From Ephemerocybe angulata (taxonomy: Eukaryota > Basidiomycota > Agaricomycetes > Agaricales > Psathyrellaceae), in the NCBI GenBank assembly GCA_013368325.1, contig JAACJK010000090.1:1-15671 (forward strand): DNA of 15,671 nucleotides, in the 5' to 3' direction. This document shows positions 8,730 to 15,671 of the stretch, piece by piece. The notes below the pieces were generated by a model that did not search any database, was not told the DNA's origin, and worked only from the letters and a program-made list of their open reading frames with translations. The position numbers and the translations under genes are program-made. How positions within the stretch are numbered: position 1 is the stretch's first letter; every line of letters starts with the position of its first letter.

Positions 8730-9669
8730 TCACTCCGCACGCTCAGTGGAACTTTCCAAAGGCCTCCAACGACGACGAGAATCGTGGCGCCGTGTATCTG
8801 TATAGGTATATCGGCGAGGGAGCACAGCTGCCATGAACCTCTCAGCTGTGTAGAAGAACATCGAAGCAAAGTAAGTCGCCATGCAGATTTTCGACGCAGT
8901 AACGGAGGACACTTACCATAGACTGGACCTGCACGTGCATAGACGGGCACTGCTGCTACCAGATTGTCTGGATAGGCGACGATGGGGGGGAAGTCGAGGA
9001 CCGGGCCATCGACAGACTCTTCCTCACCCGAGCTAGAAGAGCCTGAACTATCCTCATCCGACTCCACACCGAACATCGACGAATCCTCCGACTCATAACC
9101 GGACTCGCCCTCGTCGGAACGGACATCTGACATAGCGTCATCGCTAGGGTAGTAAGAAGAGCTGCTTCCGTCGCTGTCACTGTCACCACAATGGCAAGAA
9201 TCAGCTTCATCGCAGCTGCAACTGTCGTCGCTCCCGCTACCCGGTCCCATCGCTGAGTGGGGGAGGCTCATCGGAGTCGGCTAAAGGAGTGTAAGCTCTA
9301 AGTAGAGCACCCTCTGCATTCAGACTTACACTCGGAGTCCGAGAGATCGATTTTCCCTTCCTTTATTCGCAACATTGTGAGTTCAGTTCCTTTCCCCCCA
9401 CGGTCGCGCATTGTACTGACCGATGACAGTTCGACTGATCCACTTGTATCTTCGTGCGTCGCTTCTTCAGAGAGCGTGCGTTGGCGTAGACTCCTGATAA
9501 CCCTGACAACAAAAAGTTCGACATGAATACTTGAAGCCCCTCAAATTCTCTGAACGTCGAGAAAGGTACCTTAGTGGTAGGTTAACGCCATAGCAAGCAG
9601 TCTGGAGATTGATGGTGTTGGAATGGCATGTTCCCCTTGGTGAGAGCCTCTAGAAGCTTCATTCTCCAT
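8730..9669 (-). CDS. Ser/Asp/Glu-rich acidic hypothetical protein, four exons
   Basis: Proposed exons (minus) are 9669-9587, 9502-9330, 9252-8917 and 8845-8730, together 708 nt or 235 residues, all in compatible phase. Intron 2 (9329-9253) has GTAAGT and a strong CCTCCCCCACTCAG acceptor. Intron 3 (8916-8846) has GTAAGT...TTCTACACAG. Intron 1 (9586-9503, GTTAAC...GTTGTCAG) is the weakest. The middle exon encodes a very acidic low-complexity region with a small Cys group (DDSCSCDEADSCHCGDSDSD) followed by repeated S/D/E runs. The C-terminus is Arg-rich (RRHDSRRRWRPLESS). No enzymatic domain is seen; an intrinsically disordered protein is the best description. A TATA-like element lies 67 nt upstream of the chosen ATG. 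An alternative start is ATG 9411. Confidence 0.55.
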
Positions 9670-9735
9670 ATTCTTAGCTGCTGAATGAGTCGTCGTAGGA
9701 TTGAAGCATGAAAACATACGACTCATATCACTCCC

Positions 9736-9741
9736 TTTATA
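9736..9741 (-). promoter_or_regulatory. TATA-like box for the acidic-protein gene
   Basis: TATAAA on the minus strand, within GGATATAAAGGGAG, lies 67 nt before the proposed start codon at 9669. It is consistent with a core promoter. This is a short-motif inference. Confidence 0.35.
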
Positions 9742-9783
9742 TCCTTTGAACAGCTGTAATTTGGTGCTATGTAATAAACTCAA

Positions 9784-10238
9784 GATATCGCCTGACCGAA
9801 ATGATCGACTCTACCTCCCTAATCCCAGCTCGGAGTCGCAGCAATGCTGGTTCGCTGCCCACGTTCATGCGAAGGTTTTCCGCTGGCGTTAGTGTCGCTC
9901 CCTGGTATACCTGGATCTAGATGCCATCGTGGTGCTAATTTCGCCCCCTGTCGACCTCGTAGCATCCTATTTGATTGGATATCGAGGTCCAAGGCAAACG
10001 ATCTAAACGGGCGACTTGCCTTGCACATGACATCAAGACCGATCAAAGTAGTCGACATTGGCCCATTGGAGCTTCCAGGAGACCGCATCCAGATGCTCAT
10101 CTAGGTCTTCGTCACCATACTATCAAACAGCGCATGCATGGCTCGCATGGCTACGTACCTTGCATCCTGCGATCTCAATGACCGGACCTCTAATACGATC
10201 CAGACGCCGAAGGCGCGCGATGAGATCTTTAAGCGCCC
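9784..10238. other. Unresolved stretch with open frames on both strands
   Basis: Plus frames 9844-10104 and 9975-10181 and a minus frame 10100-9819 are all open over the same bases, so coding strand cannot be chosen. A plus frame from ATG 10139 (MARMATYLASCDLNDR) ends exactly at a GTGAGT at 10239. That could be a donor for an exon upstream of the F-box block, but the phase does not fit a simple join. Confidence 0.3.
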
Positions 10239-11619
10239 GTGAGTGAAACTATAAAAGGGTGGACATCATCTTTCTCACTTCAAATTTCCACTGACCTTCG
10301 TGAACGCTCGTATCCACGCAAGAATGCAGCCACAATCGCCAACCCTGACCTCTTCGTCGGAGCGAAACCCGTGGCAAAACCGAAAACTGGAATTCAATTC
10401 TTGGCATTCGAAACTCTCGACGAGATCGCTCAATACCTGTTCCATACACCGGCCGATCTCACGTCCTTCATGCTAGCATGTCGTTATATGGCCCTAGTTG
10501 CCGAAGACGTATGAACAGGACGATCATCATAGAAGGAACGTAGGACGAAAGCAACTCTCCAATCTCCTCTCAGGGTCCAACACATCGAAGCGCTGTCTGC
10601 TAAAAATTTTGCGGATATGGTATAGAGGATGGTATGACTGCGAAGTTTTCTTGTTATCCTCCTTGTTATGCGAGGTGCTTCACAGGACGACCAACCTCCA
10701 GACTCTGTGGCTGAATATAGACCACGCGGGATGCGCCCACTTGATAGATTGCATGAAAGCGCTCTGGGACTGACGCGGAAAGCGAGCATCCCGCTGCTGT
10801 CATACGGGACATCTCTATGAGTATTGACCCATTTTCACATTTAACACTTCCAAATTTGCACTACCTCCGAGTTACCGGACCCACCAAAATTGGGAGCATA
10901 GCGCCTACCGACACCTTTCGGAGCTGGAAATGCACAAGCCTCTAAATCACGAAGAGTTCGCAGAAGTGATATCGATCGCAGAAGGAAATCAGCTCGGCCT
11001 TTCTCTGGAAACCTTGAGCATTCGGCTCGACGGGGGCAATAGATACGTGCCTCGCCCTCCCATCTTGTCCCACGCCTTTCCAAACATTCGAAACCTCGCT
11101 TTCGATAAAGCTTCATTGGTGGTGAAGTCCGCCATACTTCTCCTCCTGTCACGGACATGTATTTGACTTCTGCACAGGAGGTTCTTCATCTCTTGGTGCA
11201 ACCAACCCGCTATTTCGGCGCATGAGAACATGTTCTAAATAGAAGATATGCATGCAGAGTGCCGAAACGCGCGCTCGCCCATCAGCATGGAGAATACGAA
11301 GGTCTTACGCGGCTTGCTATGGACAACCAGTTAGAAATGTTGCTGCCAGGCACCGGCGCCTGGTTCGTATTGCATAGGACGTAACCTTTTCGAACTCGGC
11401 AATTCGGGCACCTTCCAGCACACATTGCTGGACTTCTCGTCGAGTCTGCCATATGGGATAGGATATTTGGAGTTCGTTTTCCACCTCCAGGTTTATCGGC
11501 GTTCCACCACGACCTGGCAGACGGTTGATATCTGCCCATTTTCGATATGTAGACTGAGCGAGCACCGCCTGTACATCGTACCGTTTCTAAGGGTGACCGG
11601 TGACCAGGGCCCATTTTAA
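10239..11619 (+). pseudogene. F-box/leucine-rich-repeat-like gene, multiply frameshifted
   Basis: Positions 10398-10508 encode an F-box-like helix set (TLDEIAQYLFHTPADLTSF followed by LACRYMALVAED). F-box proteins recruit substrates to SCF ubiquitin ligases, and large F-box/LRR families are common in basidiomycetes. Downstream pieces with LRR-like spacing lie in changing frames: VQHIEALSAKNFADMV (frame 0), LLCEVLHRTTNLQTLWLNI (frame 1, about 10670-10710), LTLPNLHYLRVTGP (frame 2, about 10840-10880), then YRHLSELEMHKPLN and LSLETLSIRLDG (frame 1 again, to 11166). A last open piece ends at 11619. Frame changes fall near 10509-10575, 10610-10625, 10766-10775 and 10880-10900. A 43-nt intron (10509-10551) could explain the first but not the later ones. 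The 5' end has no ATG in frame. I call it a decayed gene. Confidence 0.6.
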
Positions 11620-11773
11620 TTGATAGCTTCTCACGTCAAAAAAAGTCTAAGTCGTCTGACCTCCGCCTGGACTCGGCCTGGACGTTTACGCTTCTTTTTA
11701 TGGTATGAATTTCTACTAGAGATGAGAACCTACAGTAGATCCATCCAATCAGCAGTACATATCAATCAACTCG

Positions 11774-11965
11774 TCAATGATGCGAATCTATGACGCTCTT
11801 CTCTCGAAGGACAAGGACCATCTCTGTGTGAATTAGCACTGCAAGCGTACCGGAGCCGCCCTTCGACTCCGCCAAAGCAATCATGTTCACTGGGCGCTCT
11901 AACTCGACAGACTGAAGGAAGACATATCGCGACGGGAAGATTCCAGCATCAATCACGCATCGCAC
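11774..11965 (-). CDS. Minus-strand hypothetical exon
   Basis: An open frame encodes CVIDAGIFPSRYVFLQSVEL and then NMIALAESKGGSG, LAVLIHTEMVLVLREKS, ending at 11774. The hydrophobic alternation resembles beta-strands of a folded protein, unlike a random frame. The stretch upstream (11970-12065) contains splice-like signals (CTGAC...TTACAG and TTCTAAC), so it may be a 3' exon of the minus-strand gene upstream or a separate fragment. No family recognised. 11620-11773 shows nothing coding. Confidence 0.35.
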   Translation of the reverse strand: MRCVIDAGIFPSRYVFLQSVELERPVNMIALAESKGGSGTLAVLIHTEMVLVLREKSVIDSHH

Positions 11966-12067
11966 CTCCAGCCGTTAGAATCTCAACAGGTGACCGGCCA
12001 AGCATACGAAAAGCCCATAATCATGTCAATGTTCGTCATAGTACTGTAACAAGTAGTCAGGTATACT

Positions 12068-13258
12068 TCAATCTACGTCCGAAGCCAAAGTGGTGGACGA
12101 AACGCTTCGGAGATGCGCGTTGTAAGAGCCTTCGTCACCTTCACCCTTGTCCTGCTCGGCGGGCGCGATATTAACGCGAGATCCTGAAAAAAGGCCTCTT
12201 CCTGGCCGTAAAATAGGTACTGGAGGATCCATCCGGATAGGCATTGGCATGCCTTCGATTCTAGGGAGAGATCGTGGTGTTGGCAATTCATAAGCCTTAT
12301 GGTCTTCCAAACCTTCTGTCTGGCGCGGTCGAATCGGGTTGCGGTAGGTACCCCAAGATCTCTTATGACCGATTGGACTATGCAGGCACCGGGTTGGGTA
12401 ATCCTTTTGACTCGATTTCCATGAGCACGGCCTTTGAAACATAGACGTAGGCCTTATGTACTCAGGACGACTAGGACTGCCTGGAGGTAGTGCTCCAGGC
12501 ATGTGTATGACCAGGGTGGTACCTCCCGTAGCCCTGTCGAGCGCGGCAGCCTGCGTGATTGTTGATACTTGTCAACGTTTTGCACTGATGACCATGAGGG
12601 AATGCGTTTACCTGGTCGAGCACAGACGTCTCATCTTTAGCTTCAAGAGCTCTCGAATCCCTTCATCAGGCGTCCCTTCACGAAAATTCTCGAAGGCGGC
12701 ATGAAACTTGTCATCCCCATGTGACCGTCCCGAGCGGAGGCTCCGTGAGCGAGAAAGGGCTATATCTGCCGGCGACAAGGCGTTCCCTATGTCGGTGGGC
12801 GAAGTCGGCGTGTTGGCGGATGTCGTTGAGCATGCTCCGCAACTTCATAATACCGGATGCGGACACATTCGATCTAGAAAAGTATCCTGGTTACCAGCGC
12901 CATCTAGACAGGAAGCTAAACCAGGTGATGTGACGAACGAGAGTCGTTTGGATTCTCTGTCTTTTATAAAGTGAAATTTGCAATCCGCTCTACAACAGGA
13001 CACCGGACCATCGCTCTCGCGACACCGAACATGAGCAAGGGAACGACGTCGCGCATCGTGCCTGTGAGTTCTTTGACCTGAGTCAACGTCGAGAGCTCTA
13101 GATACATACCGTTGATTGCTGCAAGAATCTGCAGAAGCAATCGAGGTACCGGGGCCACCTTCAGGTGGGCGACCTTGCATTCTCTTATCCCACGCCCACA
13201 GCGCTGCGCCACATCGTCAATATTCCGATTTGTATCCCCATTGACGCCCGCAAGGGTA
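12068..13258 (-). CDS. Five-exon hypothetical protein with Pro/Ser-rich C-terminal half, 5' end unresolved
   Basis: Exons (minus) 13258-13110, 13061-13004, 12956-12895, 12834-12612 and 12533-12068 join in consistent phase to TGA at 12068. Introns are 48 nt (13109-13062, GTATGT...CTCACAG), 47 nt (13003-12957), 60 nt (12894-12835) and 78 nt (12611-12534, GTAAAC...CTCGACAG). The N-terminal part is hydrophobic (VPRLLLQILAAI, then MRDVVPLLMFGVARAM) and faintly recalls N-terminal helical regions of fungal NLR-like proteins. The middle is Ser/Thr/Pro-rich (SANTPTSPTDIGNALSPADI) with a charged helix-like piece (FREGTPDEGIRELLKLK). The C-terminal 155 residues are Pro/Arg-rich and probably disordered. 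A further 5' exon through an intron at 13302-13259 is possible. No ATG is found in the first exon. The 60-nt intron has a weak GAG acceptor. Confidence 0.5.
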
Positions 13259-13440
13259 CTATAAGCAAGTTTGCAAGCTAAGTTTAACGGAGACGTGCTA
13301 ACCTTCCAACATCATTATTCCTGTTCAAAAGAGTACATACAACCGTATAGTCATTTACGACGAAATGGATCTCGAGAAGATCGCCTCGAGATTGCCGAAA
13401 ATGTGTTCTAGAACTCGCTCAGAACGGTAGGATGAAGCGA

Positions 13441-13446
13441 TATAAA
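13441..13446 (+). promoter_or_regulatory. TATA box of the Zn2Cys6 gene
   Basis: TATAAA lies 98 nt upstream of the start codon at 13544. A CT-rich tract (about 13460-13540) of the kind seen at fungal transcription starts follows it. Two CTCGAG hexamers (13371-13376 and 13385-13390) lie just upstream, in the space shared with the divergent minus-strand gene. Confidence 0.5.
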
Positions 13447-13543
13447 CACCTCAGCATTCGCCTCCCTTCACCATCGCCAACATTTCAGTCCCTCCATTCA
13501 GAAGAAACACCGATATACCATTTTTTCCAACTATCTACCTCTC

Positions 13544-15520
13544 ATGGCGACCAAGTCTAGAAGCTTAGCTACGTAAGCACTGATTCCTTACATCGATGTT
13601 AAGAGTCCAAGACAGGACTAATACTTCGTCGTAGAATGGAGCTACCTATTCTGCCTAACTCTATCGTTGAAGCGCTAGAAGGTCAGAAAGATACCATGGC
13701 TGGGATATTGGTCGCCAACGCCCGACGACCCGGTGCAAACAAGTGTTCAAATTGCATTCAGGCAGAGTTACTAGTACGTTTTCTGTGTTTCACATCTGAG
13801 TACTCGCGTGGGCTAAGTAGTGCCTTACAGGCTCGGGCTCAAAGCCGCGAGCCGGGCCTAGCCGGGCCCTTACAGGCCAAGCCGAGCCGGGCCTTACTCG
13901 ATTTGGCAGTAGGGCCGGGCTGGGCTCAAGGCCGGGCCCAGACCAAAAAGCCGGGGCTTAGGCCTTGAGTAGATGTAATATATTATATGACCTTATGGTG
14001 CAGCGGTTGTGACCGTGAAAATGTCTCTGTGAGGCTCTCGGTTCAATTCCTGACCGTTGCAAAGCATTATTTTGAACATAGAAAGTATTTCTGACCACCC
14101 CACTAATAGTACTATACATTCAATACAAAAATTACTGACCTAGACCGAAATTCATTAGAAAAAAATTGTATACAAAAGCCGCGGCCTAAGCCGTGAGCCG
14201 AGCCGGGCCCGACCAATTTTGGGGCTCAAGGCTTGGCCCAGAATTTCGGTGGGCCTTGGCCGCCCAAAGCCGGGCCTTAGCCGCGGCTTTTGGGCCGGGC
14301 CTGGGCCTGTAAGGCACTAGGGCTAAGATATCCCGTCCCCAACATTAGTGCCCAGGTCGAACGGAGGCTGCCGGATGCATATTATGCGTCTGGGCCAAAA
14401 AGACGGTGAGTTAAGATCCATGACTCTGTTTCGGATCCAGCATACTGACTCCACCAGTGCTCTTGGACCAGGCCAGGGTTCGTCTACGAGCCCCTTCCCG
14501 GGATTCAGGAGGAGAGTGAAAGAGAAGTAGAGGACCACACTCCCAACATGCCCGCCGAAGAAAGGCTTTCTTCGACACCATCGTCTACGTACAGCTATGA
14601 AAGTGACAGGAGTTCGACTTATAGGGAGAACGTGCCGTCAGCAGGGTCTGGACGCTGGAGGGAGGAAGACTACGTGCTGGTGCCTCCAGCTCAGCCTTCA
14701 CGAAGTCATGCGGATGTAAGCATGACAGGTTCAACTAGACAAACCGATGAACAGTCTTGGGTCCACATCAGAAGTGTCGACACAGATGGACAAAGCGAAC
14801 GCTGGGACGTCTGGTCAATGAGAGTTCCGCCTCGACCAATATTGGACTGATTCATCCGCAACCGCTCGTGACGACAACCTCATCGCTCTTGGCAGCTTTG
14901 GACGAATTACAGAACGCAGGCAATCTCCCTCCGACTTCGACCTCTCACCAAACGGGGTCTCTTGCTACCGGTTCTAGTCTCCCGACGACAGGAGAATGGT
15001 GAGTGTGTCGACTTCAACATCCTCGTGGGCAAACACTAATATGACGTATTTCGGGCGTAGGAATGCTATTTTCTCCACCCCGCCCTTCGCGCTCTGCGAA
15101 AATGGCACTCCAGCTGCATACGGGTACGTTATCGTCCCAGAGCCTGCGCATACCAAGCGAGCTGACTATTCGTTGGCTAGGCCTCCATTCCAGCCCATCC
15201 CCATTGCGCATGCGACCCAAACACACCCAGGGACCGTATGGCCCCCCATCGCTCAAAATGGTGCCCCTGCGTCTGCCGAAGGTAACGCGACTCACACTTA
15301 CGGCCACCAGACACGAAACGGGGCGTTGGGCAATCTGAATATCCAAGACAGAGGGACCGTGAGTAGAGAATTATCAAGGCCTACTCAAAGGGCATGGGAC
15401 AACAGCTCCCAAGGAGGCATGCCGAACGGAGAAGTTCGTGAGATGCCTTGGATCGACCCTAGGTACGATCCAAACAGCAGCGGATCCTGGGGACAATACA
15501 ACGGGGCGTATGCCTACTAA
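13544..15520 (+). CDS. Zn2Cys6-type cysteine-cluster protein, putative regulator, six exons
   Basis: Exons 13544-13572, 13635-13773, 14349-14405, 14458-14715, 14772-14998 and 15061-15520 give an uninterrupted 389-residue frame ending at TAA. Introns are GTAAGC...CGTAG (branch CTAAT), GTACGT...CATTAG, GTGAGT...ACCAG (branch CTGAC), GTAAGC...CATCAG and GTGAGT...GCGTAG (branch CTAAT). Residues 47-76 carry C-x2-C-x6-C-x8-C-x2-C-x6-C (KCSNC, then C57, GCILC, C76), the exact spacing of fungal Zn2Cys6 binuclear clusters. The third and sixth Cys codons are each the first codon of an exon. Basic residues normally found after the second Cys are absent (IQAELL), so canonical DNA contact is doubtful. The rest is Ser/Thr/Gln/Pro-rich and probably disordered, ending GSWGQYNGAYAY. 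Intron 2 contains a MITE (13818-14319). The fourth intron is the least certain: without it the frame stops at 14848-14850. Confidence 0.75.
13810..13817 (+). repeat. 8-bp target-site duplication, left
   Basis: GGGCTAAG, identical to 14320-14327 on the other side of the MITE. Confidence 0.9.
13818..14319 (+). mobile_element. hAT-type MITE, 502 bp, in intron 2 of the Zn2Cys6 gene
   Basis: The left end TAGTGCCTTACAGGC is the exact reverse complement of the right end, and perfect 8-bp duplications (GGGCTAAG) flank both. An 8-bp duplication and a TIR starting YARNG (here TAGTG) are hallmarks of hAT elements. The arms (about 13818-13970 and 14180-14319) are extremely rich in GGCCCGGC-like words and can pair with each other; the core is AT-rich. 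It encodes no transposase, so it depends on an element elsewhere. Removing it and one duplication leaves a 65-nt intron, the normal size here. The perfect duplication indicates a fairly recent insertion. Confidence 0.85.
13996..14050 (+). other. tRNA-like Pol III A and B boxes in the MITE core
   Basis: TGGTGCAGCGG (13996-14006) fits the Pol III A-box consensus and GGTTCAATTCC (14040-14050) fits the B-box. Their starts are 44 nt apart, as in a type I tRNA. Acceptor and T stems placed on this register do not pair well, so it is not a functional tRNA. A SINE or decayed tRNA-derived sequence captured by the MITE fits best. Confidence 0.6.
14320..14327 (+). repeat. 8-bp target-site duplication, right
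   Basis: GGGCTAAG, identical to 13810-13817. Confidence 0.9.
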
Positions 15521-15671
15521 GCTGCTTCGCGGGTCAGGTCTAGAGAATCAATCATTGGTCGTTATCGATATAACTGTCTGTATCTTGCATGTATATTATC
15601 TTCTCTCGTACTGTGTTTGCTCAATGTATTCGTTGTGTAATCCTGATCCAAGATCTACGATTTTAGAGATG
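15521..15671 (+). other. Probable 3' untranslated region
   Basis: This AT- and T-rich sequence follows the TAA of the Zn2Cys6 gene (for example TGTATCTTGCATGTATATTA). No coding frame is evident up to the window end. No exact AATAAA signal is present, which is common in fungi. Confidence 0.45.

Noticed and set aside
8956..9210. Met/Leu-rich minus ORF overlapping the acidic exon
   Set aside because: It is an alternate frame of the Ser/Asp-rich sequence, without splice support at its ends.
12708..12974. Plus-strand ORFs opposite the five-exon gene
   Set aside because: The minus-strand exons join in phase with splice signals and have C-ending codon preference; the plus frames look like antisense shadows.
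13636..13968. The 110-codon plus ORF running into the GC-rich repeat as a protein
   Set aside because: It reads through the GTACGT donor at 13774 and into the MITE arm; the spliced model keeps the cysteine spacing.
13989..14060. A functional tRNA gene
   Set aside because: A and B boxes are present, but the acceptor stem and most of the T stem do not pair.
14548..14850. Exon 4 of the Zn2Cys6 gene extended to its stop at 14850 as the true C-terminus
   Set aside because: Possible, but a 56-nt GTAAGC...CATCAG intron (14716-14771) joins in phase to a long downstream frame ending at 15520, which is the better model.
1..15671. CRISPR array, bacterial operon or viral gene
   Set aside because: No regularly spaced short repeats, no ribosome-binding-site-led gene strings, and no viral protein signature; introns indicate a eukaryotic genome.

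Overview
The window looks like an accessory, repeat-containing stretch of a basidiomycete (probably Agaricomycetes) nuclear genome. Coding signal is broken into short exons separated by introns of about 45-105 nt. These begin GTAAGT/GTGAGT/GTATGT-like, end YAG, and often carry a CTRAY branch site. Recognisable families are typical fungal ones: a Zn2Cys6-type cysteine cluster, an F-box/leucine-rich protein, a fungal nucleotidyltransferase-fold-like family, and a hAT-type MITE. I saw no bacterial operon structure, rRNA, functional tRNA, CRISPR or viral gene. Every gene model here was assembled by eye from frames and splice sites.

Layout. 1-3100: a degraded nucleotidyltransferase-like gene (353-1108), an unassigned CT/GT-rich stretch, and a small Trp/Tyr-rich two-exon ORF (2546-2908). 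All of this lies between two ~51-bp inverted repeats (24-74 and 3047-3097). 3146-5109: a minus-strand multi-exon hypothetical gene or genes. 5648-5912: a plus-strand gene fragment with in-frame stops. 6621-7240: a 313-bp tandem duplication that ends over the start codon of a plus-strand multi-exon gene (7217-8263). 8730-9669: a minus-strand four-exon gene for a Ser/Asp/Glu-rich protein. 10239-11619: a plus-strand F-box/LRR-like gene broken by several frameshifts. 12068-13258: a minus-strand five-exon gene for a Pro/Ser-rich protein, divergent from the last gene. 13544-15520: an intact six-exon plus-strand gene of 389 residues with a perfectly spaced Zn2Cys6 cluster.

The clearest discovery is inside that last gene. 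A 502-bp GC-rich MITE (13818-14319) has TAGTG-starting terminal inverted repeats and a perfect 8-bp target duplication (GGGCTAAG). It sits in intron 2, between the codons for the second and third zinc-binding cysteines. The MITE core also contains Pol III A- and B-box-like sequences at exact tRNA spacing.

The region mixes intact-looking genes (13544-15520, 12068-13258, 8730-9669) with clearly broken ones (353-1108, 10239-11619, 5700-5912). Several frame changes fall in or next to short homopolymer runs, so either real decay or uncorrected indels in the assembly is possible.
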